From Candidatus Koribacter versatilis Ellin345 (GTDB lineage: Bacteria > Acidobacteriota > Terriglobia > Terriglobales > Acidobacteriaceae): 64,000 nucleotides of DNA. Below are positions 53,693 through 62,074 of this stretch, in pieces. The notes beneath the pieces were generated by a model. It ran no database searches. It had not been told where the DNA came from and worked only from the letters and a program-made list of their open reading frames with translations. The stretch spans positions 4,960,001-5,024,000 of the forward strand of contig NC_008009.1 of the NCBI RefSeq assembly GCF_000014005.1. Direction: 5' to 3'. The position numbers were made by a program, and so were the translations under genes. The first letter of the stretch is position 1. Each line of letters opens with the position of its first letter.

Positions 53693-54448
53693 ACGGGTGA
53701 CATCCACGTTGATCGCCACATCCGTCGTAATGCGCTGTCCCGGAGACGGGCTTTGACGCACGACGGTCGCCACGCTCCTGCTCATCGGAACCGGGGTCGG
53801 AGCGGGAGCAGCAACGGTTGCAGTGGGAGTCGCCGGGGTGATGGTGTGGATGTTCCCGACCTTAAACCCAGCATCATTGATCGTTTTCACCACCGAATCC
53901 AGCGGCTGCCCGACAAAGTCGGGCATCACGAAAGCTTCGGGGGTAGCTGGCGCCGCGACCAGCAGGCTGATCTTCGGCGAAGTCACGCCGGTCGCGTTCG
54001 GTGGCGGGTCTTGTGCCACCACGGTCTCGGGTTCGGAATCCGGCAAATTGATGAATGCCACGGTCCCAAGATCCAGTCCGCGCCGGCGAATGTTCAGTTC
54101 CGCCGCGCGCTGACTGTCCCCGAGCAGCGCGGGGATGATCGCACGCTGTGGGCCCATGCTCTCCGCCACGCGTACCCGCCAACCACGGCGGACTTTTTCG
54201 CCAACCGGTGGCATCTGCGAAAGAATTTTTCCTTCGGGAACGTCCGCCGAGAAGTAGCGGTTCTCGCGCACCAGTGTGAGTCCGAGTCCGGTGAGCGTTT
54301 GTTGTGCCTGTTGCGGCGTCATGCCAACAAGCTTTGGAATTGGAACCTCGCGGGTGTGGATCGCGAAACGCATCGCCGTCAGCATCGAGACGAGGAACAC
54401 CACGACGAGCACGAGCAGTCGCAGCACGAAGCTGAAGAATTTGCGCAT
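53690..54448 (-). CDS. membrane-anchored triple PASTA-domain protein
   Basis: 252 residues. One N-terminal membrane helix (FSFVLRLLVLVVVFLVSMLTAMRF) is followed by three PASTA repeats: VPIPKLVGMTPQQAQQTL, AIIPALLGDSQRAAELNI and FVMPDFVGQPLDSVVKTI, each closed by a beta-hairpin ending in SxPG-like turns (QSPSPGQRI). PASTA domains bind peptidoglycan or muropeptides. Its ATG overlaps the stop of the PBP gene, so it likely assists that synthase or senses wall state. The C-terminus ends at the TAG shared with repeat copy B. Confidence 0.9.
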   Translation of the reverse strand: MRKFFSFVLRLLVLVVVFLVSMLTAMRFAIHTREVPIPKLVGMTPQQAQQTLTGLGLTLVRENRYFSADVPEGKILSQMPPVGEKVRRGWRVRVAESMGPQRAIIPALLGDSQRAAELNIRRRGLDLGTVAFINLPDSEPETVVAQDPPPNATGVTSPKISLLVAAPATPEAFVMPDFVGQPLDSVVKTINDAGFKVGNIHTITPATPTATVAAPAPTPVPMSRSVATVVRQSPSPGQRITTDVAINVDVTR

Positions 54449-56694
54449 CAGTGTGACTCCGCATCATCGCCAGGCGGCGGAGCAGTTGCCGGAGGCTCGG
54501 CTTTCTTCGCCACTGCGTTTGCCGGAGGAGCGGGCTGGCCGACGAAGTCTTCCTTGGTCTTGTCCTTCAGCGCGACCTTCATGTAGTCAATCCAGATCGG
54601 CAGCGCGGCTTTCGCTCCCGTTTCTTTTGCGCCGAGCGATTTTTTCTCGTCGAAGCCGACCCAGACACCGCACGTCGTCGAAGGCGAAAATCCAAGGAAC
54701 CACGCATCGGTAAAGTCGTTAGTCGTACCGGTTTTTCCGCCGAGCGCATGCCCTTTAAACGCCACGCTCGCTGCGTACGCGGTTCCATGGAGCACCGGTT
54801 GTTCGAGGAACTCTACCATCGTGCGCGCGGTCTGCGCGCTGATCACGTCGCGGACTTCGGGATAATCTTCTTCGAGCACCCGGCCATCGTAGTCGGTGAC
54901 CTTCGTTATGTAACGCGGCGTCACGCGCACGCCGTCGTTCGGGAAAGTCGCGTAGGCTGCGACTTGTTCGAAGAGCGTAATTTCCGCGGCTCCGAGCGCA
55001 ACGGGCAAGTAAGGCTGAATCTGCGTGGTCACGCCGAAGCGATGCGCCATGTCAATCACATCGCGAATGCCAACGCGTTCTGCCAGCTTCAGCGCAGGGA
55101 TATTGCGTGAATCGGCGATCGCCCTTCGCAGGGTGATCACGCCCTCGAACTTGCCGTCGTAGTTGTGCGGCGTGTACATTCCTCCACCCGACGGAAAGCT
55201 GACCGGCGCATCCAGGATCGTATCGTCGGGCGTGACGCCGAGCTTATCCACCGCAGCGGCGTAAACATATGGCTTGAACGACGAGCCCGTCTGTCGCATC
55301 GCCTGCACCGCGCGGTTGAACTTCGACTCTTCGTAGTCGCGTCCGCCGACCATCGCTTTGATGTCGCCGGTGGTGTTGTCCACCGCAAGCAGCGAGCCTT
55401 GCGTTCCCGAGTCCTGTTCGAGCGAGACTTTGATCTTGTCTCCGGCGATTGAACCGACCTTGATATAGGCAATGTCGCCGATGCTGAGAATCTCTTGCGG
55501 CGACTTGTGGCCAGTCCACTTCATATCTTCCGGCAGGAGCGTCGCGGAAGTACGTCCGAACTTCACTCTCGCCGATGCCGGCGAAACCTCGGTCACGAGG
55601 GAATGGAAGTACGCGCCCGGTTCGACGGCATTGTCCCAGTCAGGATGCTGATAACTCGCGAGATCGTCGCCCGCCGCGACGACGTTCGGGAGCTTGCCCT
55701 TCCAGCCGTGACGACGTTCGTAAGCCGAAAGTCCATCGAGCACAGCTTGGTTCGCAGTCTTCTGCAAATCCATATTAAGCGTGGTGTAAACACGCAAGCC
55801 GGCTTCGTGCACTTCGTCGCTACCGTACTTCTTCTCGAGATAGCGGCGGATGTCCTCGACGAACCACGGCGCAAGCGCGTTCTGGTCATTCTGGAAGCTG
55901 AGCTTGATCGGCGCTTCTTTCGCCTTGAGCGCCTGGTCGGCGGTGATCTTCCCGTCCTCAAGCATGTTGTTAATGACGAGATTGCGACGCCGAATTGCCT
56001 TGTCCGGACTATTGATCGGCGAGTACGAGTTTGGCGCCTTCGGCAGTCCGGCGAGTACCGCAGCCTCTTCGAGCGTCAGGTCCTTCGCCGGCTTATTGAA
56101 GTAGAAGTGCGAACCAGCCTCGAAGCCGTAAACGCCATGACCAAGATAAATCTGGTTGCAGTACATGGTGAAGATCTGCTCTTTGGTGAAGCGCCGCTCG
56201 ATCTGGAGCGAGAGCATCACCTCCTGCACCTTGCGACGGAAGTTGCGGTCTGCGGACAGGAAAAGGTTGCGAGAGAGCTGCATCGTCAGCGTAGATGCGC
56301 CTTGTGCGCGGCTGCCGGACGTCACATCTCGGAACGCTGCGCCGATGACGCGCCAGAAGTTGATGCCGAAGTGGTTCTCGAAGTCTTTGTCTTCGGTGGA
56401 GATCACCGCGTCGCGCAGGACTTTTGGGAAGTCTTCGTACTTGCCAATCATGCGCCGCTGGAGCGCAAACGAGCCGATGATGCGGCCCTGGTCGTCGTAG
56501 AGTTCGGTGATGGAACTGGGACGGAACTTCTCGAGTTCGGCGACTTGCGGGAGATCGGTGGAGTAAACGATGAGCAGGCCGCTGCCAACGCCGAGGGCAG
56601 CAGCAATCACGACCAGCAAGCCGAATAGCACTCGGCCCACCAGCCTCCTGCCGCCCACTTCAACGGGAGGAAGATTGTCGTAAAGCGAAGTCAT
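54448..56694 (-). CDS. class A penicillin-binding protein (PBP1a family)
   Basis: 748 residues. Membrane helix 24-45; glycosyltransferase 51 domain with E101 (ISTEDKDFENHFG), QGASTLTMQLSRN and RRKVQEVMLSLQIE; an OB-like insert; and a transpeptidase with S471-S-F-K474 (TGSSFKP), S529-R-N531 and K654-T-G656 (KTGTTND). The C-terminal tail is Pro/Ala-rich. It polymerises and crosslinks peptidoglycan. Translationally coupled to the PASTA protein gene downstream. Confidence 0.97.
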   Translation of the reverse strand: MTSLYDNLPPVEVGGRRLVGRVLFGLLVVIAAALGVGSGLLIVYSTDLPQVAELEKFRPSSITELYDDQGRIIGSFALQRRMIGKYEDFPKVLRDAVISTEDKDFENHFGINFWRVIGAAFRDVTSGSRAQGASTLTMQLSRNLFLSADRNFRRKVQEVMLSLQIERRFTKEQIFTMYCNQIYLGHGVYGFEAGSHFYFNKPAKDLTLEEAAVLAGLPKAPNSYSPINSPDKAIRRRNLVINNMLEDGKITADQALKAKEAPIKLSFQNDQNALAPWFVEDIRRYLEKKYGSDEVHEAGLRVYTTLNMDLQKTANQAVLDGLSAYERRHGWKGKLPNVVAAGDDLASYQHPDWDNAVEPGAYFHSLVTEVSPASARVKFGRTSATLLPEDMKWTGHKSPQEILSIGDIAYIKVGSIAGDKIKVSLEQDSGTQGSLLAVDNTTGDIKAMVGGRDYEESKFNRAVQAMRQTGSSFKPYVYAAAVDKLGVTPDDTILDAPVSFPSGGGMYTPHNYDGKFEGVITLRRAIADSRNIPALKLAERVGIRDVIDMAHRFGVTTQIQPYLPVALGAAEITLFEQVAAYATFPNDGVRVTPRYITKVTDYDGRVLEEDYPEVRDVISAQTARTMVEFLEQPVLHGTAYAASVAFKGHALGGKTGTTNDFTDAWFLGFSPSTTCGVWVGFDEKKSLGAKETGAKAALPIWIDYMKVALKDKTKEDFVGQPAPPANAVAKKAEPPATAPPPGDDAESH

Positions 56695-56787
56695 GATCGG
56701 GCGCGGAGCAACATGAGAATAGCACGTAGCGCGCCTTCGGGAACGTGGGGATTTGCCCTAGCGGTGACCGCCCGGATTCGAGGCCCA

Positions 56788-56819
56788 AAAGGAAATCGCG
56801 GACTCGAAGGTCCGCGATT
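56788..56819 (-). terminator. rho-independent terminator of the S41-like gene
   Basis: Minus strand: AATCGCGGAC-CTTCGA-GTCCGCGATT (56819-56794), then TCCTTTT. A 10-bp perfect stem 22 bases after the stop codon. Confidence 0.85.
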
Positions 56820-56841
56820 CTCGATAACCCTAAAGTGCTTA

Positions 56842-58065
56842 CTAGCTGTGCTGGTCTTTATTCTTCAGAACCTCGACCGCGCGGCGAAGCTGCTCGTCGG
56901 TCTGGTCCTTCTGGCGCGTTTCCGGCTGGTTGGCATTGTCAGTGGTATCGTCGCCATCATCCGGAGAAGCGTAGTCGTCGTTGTCGGCAACCAGGATGTT
57001 GGGCGTGACTGCCGTGTCCTGGATAGCTTTGCCGCTCGGCGAGTAGTACTTCGCGATCGAGAGCATGAGGGCAGAACCATCGCTCATTGGGAAGAGCTGC
57101 TGGACTGCGCCATCACCGAATGTCTTGTCGCCAAGAACATCACCGCGAGCATTCTCCAATACCGACGCCGCGACGATCTCGGCTGGACCAGCCGTACCTT
57201 TGTTGACCAGCACGACCAGCGGGAGATTTGTAATGGCCTTAGAGGCTTCAGCTGTGAACGTCTGCTTGGCGAATTTCTGGCCTTGCAGGTAGGCGATCAT
57301 GCCGTGGTTCAGGAAGAGATTCGCCGTAGCGACGCCTTCCTGTTCCTCGCCGGCTCCGCAATTCCGCAGGTCGAGGATAAGTTTCTTCGCGCCCTGTTTC
57401 TGCGCGGCCTTCACCTGTTCGGCTACCTGTTGCGTGCGGCCCTTGGTAAAGGTAATGACCTTGATATAACCGATGCTGTCTTCCATCAGCTTCTCGGCGA
57501 CTGGCGGGGTAGTGACTACCTCTCGCGTGATCGGCGTCTTCTGTGGCTGCGCCTTGCGCGGGCGCACAATGCTCAAATTAATGACCGAGCCGGGCTGTCC
57601 AGCGAGGATGCCATCAATCTCAGCCAGCGACATCTCGCGAGTCGTTTTGCCCTCGATTGCTTCAATAATGTCGCCGCTTTCCACCTGGGCTTTGTCGGCG
57701 GGGCCACCTGGAATGACTGAGACCACCGCGGCGTAACCGTACCGCTTAGAGATCGCAGCACCGATGCCCGCTTTGCCCTCGGACTTACGCTGCTGGTACT
57801 GCTTGTACTCCGTCGGGCTCAGGTAGCTGGAGTTCGCGTCGAGCGACTCGAGCAGGCCATGTAGCGCTCCGTCGGTCACGAGGTTCATGTCCGGATCGAC
57901 GACGTACTCTGTACGGATGCGCGAGAGTACCTCGCTGTACACGCCGAGCTGGCGGTACGCGCCATCGTTCTTGGAATCGGCGCGAACGCCGAGGCTTCCG
58001 TATACGACAAACAGAACGACAAGGAGAGAGCTGCTTAACAGAACGAACTTCGTGATCTTTGACAT
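56842..58065 (-). CDS. S41-family C-terminal-processing-protease-like protein, catalytic residues replaced
   Basis: 407 residues from ATG at 58065, where a signal/membrane segment starts (KFVLLSSSLLVVLFVVYGS); an ATG at 58107 is possible. PDZ domain about 95-170 (GIGAAISKRYGYAAVVSVIPGG). The S41 fold continues with IGYIKVITFTKG, KLILDLRNCGAG and LPLVVLVNKGTAGPAEIVAASVLEN. Known CtpA enzymes have T-A-S-A-S-E-I here, with catalytic Ser; this protein has G293 at that position. The catalytic Lys of TFGKG is D318 (KTFGDGAVQ). The fold is intact, so a non-proteolytic scaffold role is inferred. Acidic C-terminal tail (DDYASPDDGDDTTD). Confidence 0.9.
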   Translation of the reverse strand: MSKITKFVLLSSSLLVVLFVVYGSLGVRADSKNDGAYRQLGVYSEVLSRIRTEYVVDPDMNLVTDGALHGLLESLDANSSYLSPTEYKQYQQRKSEGKAGIGAAISKRYGYAAVVSVIPGGPADKAQVESGDIIEAIEGKTTREMSLAEIDGILAGQPGSVINLSIVRPRKAQPQKTPITREVVTTPPVAEKLMEDSIGYIKVITFTKGRTQQVAEQVKAAQKQGAKKLILDLRNCGAGEEQEGVATANLFLNHGMIAYLQGQKFAKQTFTAEASKAITNLPLVVLVNKGTAGPAEIVAASVLENARGDVLGDKTFGDGAVQQLFPMSDGSALMLSIAKYYSPSGKAIQDTAVTPNILVADNDDYASPDDGDDTTDNANQPETRQKDQTDEQLRRAVEVLKNKDQHS

Positions 58066-58217
58066 GGGCTGCTTTGGCGGGCAAAGACTCCTTTGGAGTC
58101 CGCTCATTATACCCCTACTTGGATGCGGCTGGTGCTCCGGAAGACGCGGTGAGACAGCAACTTCCGTGCTAATTGGACGCAGTTCGTTCCGGATTGAAAG
58201 CGGGAGAATCTGCGAAA

Positions 58218-58254
58218 CGCCGAGGCACTAAGGAGTTACTCCTAAATGCCTCGG
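58218..58254. terminator. long hairpin downstream of the Sel1 gene
   Basis: GCCGAGGCA pairs with TGCCTCGGC; inside is AGGAGT-TA-ACTCCT-like pairing (AGGAG/CTCCT). It lies 16 bases past the stop of the Sel1 gene (minus strand). The T tract is weak (GTTTCG). Confidence 0.6.
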
Positions 58255-58269
58255 CGGATACGCGAAAGA

Positions 58270-59217
58270 CTACGGCTGGAGCATCGCGCTCCTCCCGGCA
58301 AGTCCTGTCGAAGCCTGGAGTTGCACCGCGCTTTCACTGGCGCGCTTCACGTCCGAAGGACTGAGCTGAGAGCGAAGCGTCCGCAGCAATTCCTGGCCCC
58401 GGTTGTCTCCGGCTGCCGAGGCGGCGGTTACCCAGGCAAGCGCCGATTTCTGGTCCTTGCCAGTGCCAACTCCGAGAGCCAGCCGATACGCGAGTTGAAT
58501 CTGCGCGCCGGTGTGCCCTTTTGCCGCCGCAGCTTGGTAAAGCCGAAATGCCTCTGCTTCATCCCTAGGAACGCCTTCGCCCTTGGTATACAGGTCAGCT
58601 AAATTGCTCTGAGCCATAGGATTGCCCGCATCCGCTGCTTTGCGATACCAGCGCATAGCTGCCGCGATATCCGGCTTCACACCGAGCCCTCGGTCGTACA
58701 GATAGCCGAGGTTCGTTTGCGCGTAAGTGTCACCACCGTCGGCGCCGAGTTGGAAGTACCGGAGAGCCTCGGCGTAATCCTGCTTCACCCCGGTTCCGCG
58801 GAAATACAGCTCGCCGAGATTGAAATAGGCTGGGGCGTAGTGTTGATCGGCCGCCTCATGCAACCAACGCAATGCCGCGCCATAGTTCTGAGGCACTCCC
58901 CAACCATTGCTATAGAGAACCGCGAGGTTCACTTGCGCGGGGGCGTAACCTTTTTGCGCAGCCTTCTCGAACCATCCGACTGCCGACTTTGCATCGAATC
59001 CTGAGCCGACGACCAAAATGGACGCCAGACCGAGCTGGTTCTGTTCAAAGACGTGGCCTTGCCGGGCCAGCTCTGCGACAGTCTTTGGATCGCAAATCTG
59101 CGAACCCGCAGCCGGATTCCGAGAGACGATCGCCACGCTGCATTGTTCCGTGCTGCCGCCGTACGATAGCGCGGACGCGGCCAGCAACACGCCAAGGATT
59201 GAGAGTGTGTGCTTCAT
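58270..59217 (-). CDS. secreted Sel1-repeat (TPR-like) protein
   Basis: 315 residues; GGAGGAAAT directly before ATG. Signal peptide 1-20. Six Sel1 repeats between 65 and 285, each with the LGxxYxxGxGVxxDxxxAxxWxxxAAxxG pattern (for example NLGELYFRGTGVKQDYAEAL and NLADLYTKGEGVPRDEAEAF). Sel1 proteins are protein-interaction scaffolds. The first 45 residues after the signal contain two cysteines (EQCSVA, SQICDP). Partner unknown; 205 bases upstream of the S41-like gene on the same strand. Confidence 0.92.
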   Translation of the reverse strand: MKHTLSILGVLLAASALSYGGSTEQCSVAIVSRNPAAGSQICDPKTVAELARQGHVFEQNQLGLASILVVGSGFDAKSAVGWFEKAAQKGYAPAQVNLAVLYSNGWGVPQNYGAALRWLHEAADQHYAPAYFNLGELYFRGTGVKQDYAEALRYFQLGADGGDTYAQTNLGYLYDRGLGVKPDIAAAMRWYRKAADAGNPMAQSNLADLYTKGEGVPRDEAEAFRLYQAAAAKGHTGAQIQLAYRLALGVGTGKDQKSALAWVTAASAAGDNRGQELLRTLRSQLSPSDVKRASESAVQLQASTGLAGRSAMLQP

Positions 59218-59399
59218 ATTTCCTCCTTTTCAGGCCGGGCTGGCCTGCTCACAGGAGAAACTGTGGCTGCGGCAGAGACCTACCTCAATACAAGGCCGCT
59301 CATTTCTGAATGGAAGGCACCTCATCGGCTAAAATGCTCGAAATACGGGAGTAGCAGCTTCGTGGGGAACAAGCGGACGAAACGATTCGTAGAAGACTC

Positions 59400-60827
59400 A
59401 TGGGTCAGCCGAGCCAAATGACCGACCTCATCGGGCCAAACCGTCTTCGCTTCGGCCCATATGAGGCCGATCTGCACACCCGCGAACTCTGGAAGTTCGG
59501 GACCCGCGTGAAGCTGGTTGGCCAGCCCTTTGACATTCTTGAGCTCCTTATCTCCCGCCCGGGGGAATTGGTCACTCGCGACGAACTTCGCGAGCGGCTC
59601 TGGCCGAAAGAGACTTTCGTTGATTTCAACCACGGTCTGAACGCAGCAGTGAACAAGCTGCGCGACGTACTCTGCGATTCGGCCGACGATCCTAAGTTCA
59701 TCGAGACTCTTCCGCGGCGTGGTTATCGATTTATTTCCAAGGTTGAACGGGGTGTCGAGGAGCCGATACCGGTCGCTGAAACTTCACCGCCGACTCCGTT
59801 GGTTGTGCCAACCCCGGCTGAACTGGCCCCCGAGCCTCGGTACGAATCGCCTGCGATCACTGTGGAAAGATCGTTAGGGCGCACCAAGTGGTCGTGGGGG
59901 GCGGCGGCTCTATTGATGGTCGTGATTGCGTTTATCGCGTTCCTCGCCATCTCCAAAATCAGCCGTGAGCCCAGTGAGAGCGAGAAGAAGGCATCAATGG
60001 GTGGGCAGGGCGCCGCAATTGCAGGCTTGGTGAAAGGCGTACAGGTAACGCTCGTGACCGGCGGCAAAAATGAAGGACCCCAATTCTCGCCGGATGGAAA
60101 GCGCCTGACTTTTATGTCGAACCGGAACGGTGCGACCGATGTCTGGATAGCGAATGCGAGTGGAAGCGATCCGCATCCACTTACGACGCTGGGCGATGCC
60201 GGAACTCCAAGGTGGTCACCCGACGGGCAGACCATCGCGTTCGATTCACACATCCATAAGTACTCGGCAATTCTCACTATACCCGCCGATGGCGGCGCCC
60301 CTCGCGTATTGATCGCCGGCGATTCCAATAACAGCGTGCCGAGTTGGTCGAAGGACGGTCACTTCATCTACTTTGCTTCCGATCGGACTGGACGATTCGA
60401 GGTGTGGCGGGTACCCACCACAGGCGGCCCGGCACAACAGATCACCCAGGACGGTGGGTTCGCGCCCGTGGAATCCGCCGACGGAAAACTGTTGTTCTAT
60501 GCCAAGAACCAGTTTCCCAACCCCGAGGTGTGGGAGGTCTCGCTGGAGGGCGGCGGAGTGGAAGCGCCTTTGAGGCCGATTATCCGTCCGGTCACCTGGG
60601 CAACATGGGCCGTAGCCGGCGATTCTGTCTTCTATGTGGAAGAAGGGCCGGGAAACATTGCGATGCTGAGCGTTGTAGAACCGAAAGCGCGGCGAATGCG
60701 TCAGGTCACAGTGCTTGGACGCTTTCCGTTCTGGCTGGCGATAAGCCCCGACGGCAGGAAGTTGGCCTTCGATCGCACCGACTCCGAATCCACCACGAGT
60801 ATTGTGGCACTGGAAGATTTCGAATAG
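59400..60827 (+). CDS. membrane-spanning winged-helix / PD40 beta-propeller protein (CadC-like)
   Basis: 475 residues. Residues 12-115 form an OmpR/CadC-type winged helix (LLISRPGELVTRDELRERLW ... VNKLRDVLCDSADDPKFIETLPRRGYRF). A Pro-rich linker leads to one membrane helix (about 165-187, WGAAALLMVVIAFIAFLAI). The periplasmic part has at least five PD40 blades (PQFSPDGKRLTFMSNRNG, PRWSPDGQTIAFDS, PSWSKDGHFIYFASDRTG, LAISPDGRKLAFDR). This one-component layout, with cytoplasmic DNA binding and an outer sensing propeller, is strongly expanded in Acidobacteria. Targets unknown. ATG at 59400 or 59418. Confidence 0.93.
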   Translation: MGQPSQMTDLIGPNRLRFGPYEADLHTRELWKFGTRVKLVGQPFDILELLISRPGELVTRDELRERLWPKETFVDFNHGLNAAVNKLRDVLCDSADDPKFIETLPRRGYRFISKVERGVEEPIPVAETSPPTPLVVPTPAELAPEPRYESPAITVERSLGRTKWSWGAAALLMVVIAFIAFLAISKISREPSESEKKASMGGQGAAIAGLVKGVQVTLVTGGKNEGPQFSPDGKRLTFMSNRNGATDVWIANASGSDPHPLTTLGDAGTPRWSPDGQTIAFDSHIHKYSAILTIPADGGAPRVLIAGDSNNSVPSWSKDGHFIYFASDRTGRFEVWRVPTTGGPAQQITQDGGFAPVESADGKLLFYAKNQFPNPEVWEVSLEGGGVEAPLRPIIRPVTWATWAVAGDSVFYVEEGPGNIAMLSVVEPKARRMRQVTVLGRFPFWLAISPDGRKLAFDRTDSESTTSIVALEDFE

Positions 60828-60864
60828 CGGAATCCGCGGGCTTTACGGCTAGAATAGGCGAACT

Positions 60865-62010
60865 ATGGGTTGGGTTGCGGGAACACAAATTGGGGCCTAT
60901 GAGATCGTCGGGCCAATCGGCAACGGCGGCATGGGCGAAGTTTACAAAGTCCGCCATACAATCTCGCAGCGCACGGAAGCCATGAAGGTGCTGCTCTCTG
61001 GAGCTGCACGCCGCCCGGAAGTCACCGACCGTTTCGTTCGCGAGATCCGCGTCCTAGCCAATCTCAACCATCCCAACATCGCCGCACTACACACTGCGTT
61101 CCACCATGAAGACCAACTCATCATGGTGATGGAGTTCATCGAAGGCAAGAACCTGAGCGAAATGCTTTCGACCGGCATGGTGCTCCGCGATTCCGTTGCG
61201 TATATCCGGCAGGCGGTTACCGCACTCGCGTATGCCCACTCACAAGGCGTAATCCACCGCGATATCAAGCCGTCGAACATCATGATCAACAGCGCGGGAC
61301 AGGTGAAGTTGCTCGACTTCGGACTCGCACTGATGAGCACTCCCGATCCGCGGCTGACTTCGTCGGGCTCACTGCTGGGATCGGTGCATTACATTTCGCC
61401 GGAGCAGATTCGCGGCGAGACCATGGATGCGCGCTCGGATTTGTACGCCGTTGGCGTCACCTTGTTTGAAGTCATCACCGGTCGGCTGCCGATCCAGGGT
61501 CACTCGTTCTCCGAGATCATCAACGGGCATCTCCAGGTAATTCCGCCATCGCCCGCGGTTCTGAACGCATGTATCCCGGCGAACCTCGCAGCGATCACAC
61601 TCAAGGCACTCGCAAAGAACCCATCTGAACGTTTCCAGAACGCGTCGGAATTCTTGCAAGCGCTGGATACTGTGCAAATCGAGTCAGGCTTGCACTTCGC
61701 CGTAACGATGGAAACGCCGTTTGTCTCGAGCGCGGTGGCTGCGGCGGCAGCTTCGAATACACCGAATCCTTCGGTCTCGCAGCCTTCCCAAGTGAAAGGC
61801 TACGATCCGGCGGTGATCAACGAGATCACTTCGCAACTCGCCAACTATGTTGGACCGATTGCAAAGGTGATTGTGAAGCGAGCGTCGAGCAGCTCGAACA
61901 ATCTGCGCGAACTTTGCGACAAGGTTGCGCGCGAGATTGATTCCGAGAACCAGCGCAAGAATTTCTTGCAGAGCGTGCGAAAACACCTCGGCAGCTCGGA
62001 CGCGATCTAG
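60865..62010 (+). CDS. soluble serine/threonine protein kinase with C-terminal helical domain
   Basis: 381 residues. Complete Hanks-type kinase: glycine loop G19-NGGMGE, K41 (AMKVLL), H131-R-D133 (VIHRDIKPSN), D151-FG, and YISPEQIRG in place of APE. There is no membrane helix. After a Ser/Pro-rich linker, residues 320-380 form a helical domain (INEITSQLANYVGPIAKVIV ... LCDKVAREI) that recurs at the end of acidobacterial kinases and other signalling proteins. It starts 37 bases after the winged-helix gene, so the two may be co-transcribed. Confidence 0.95.
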   Translation: MGWVAGTQIGAYEIVGPIGNGGMGEVYKVRHTISQRTEAMKVLLSGAARRPEVTDRFVREIRVLANLNHPNIAALHTAFHHEDQLIMVMEFIEGKNLSEMLSTGMVLRDSVAYIRQAVTALAYAHSQGVIHRDIKPSNIMINSAGQVKLLDFGLALMSTPDPRLTSSGSLLGSVHYISPEQIRGETMDARSDLYAVGVTLFEVITGRLPIQGHSFSEIINGHLQVIPPSPAVLNACIPANLAAITLKALAKNPSERFQNASEFLQALDTVQIESGLHFAVTMETPFVSSAVAAAAASNTPNPSVSQPSQVKGYDPAVINEITSQLANYVGPIAKVIVKRASSSSNNLRELCDKVAREIDSENQRKNFLQSVRKHLGSSDAI

Positions 62011-62030
62011 ACTAACTGGACGGCAATATG

Positions 62031-62056
62031 AAGCCCGCGAATGCTCGCGGGCTTTG
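62031..62056. terminator. terminator between convergent genes
   Basis: AAGCCCGCGA-ATGC-TCGCGGGCTT (62031-62054), followed by TG on the plus strand. A 10-bp perfect stem between the kinase gene and the convergent haem-sensor gene. Confidence 0.85.
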
Positions 62057-62074
62057 TCCTTCGACTACAAGAGC

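Noticed and set aside
55495-56628. A 377-residue open frame on the plus strand
   Set aside because: Antisense to the penicillin-binding protein gene.
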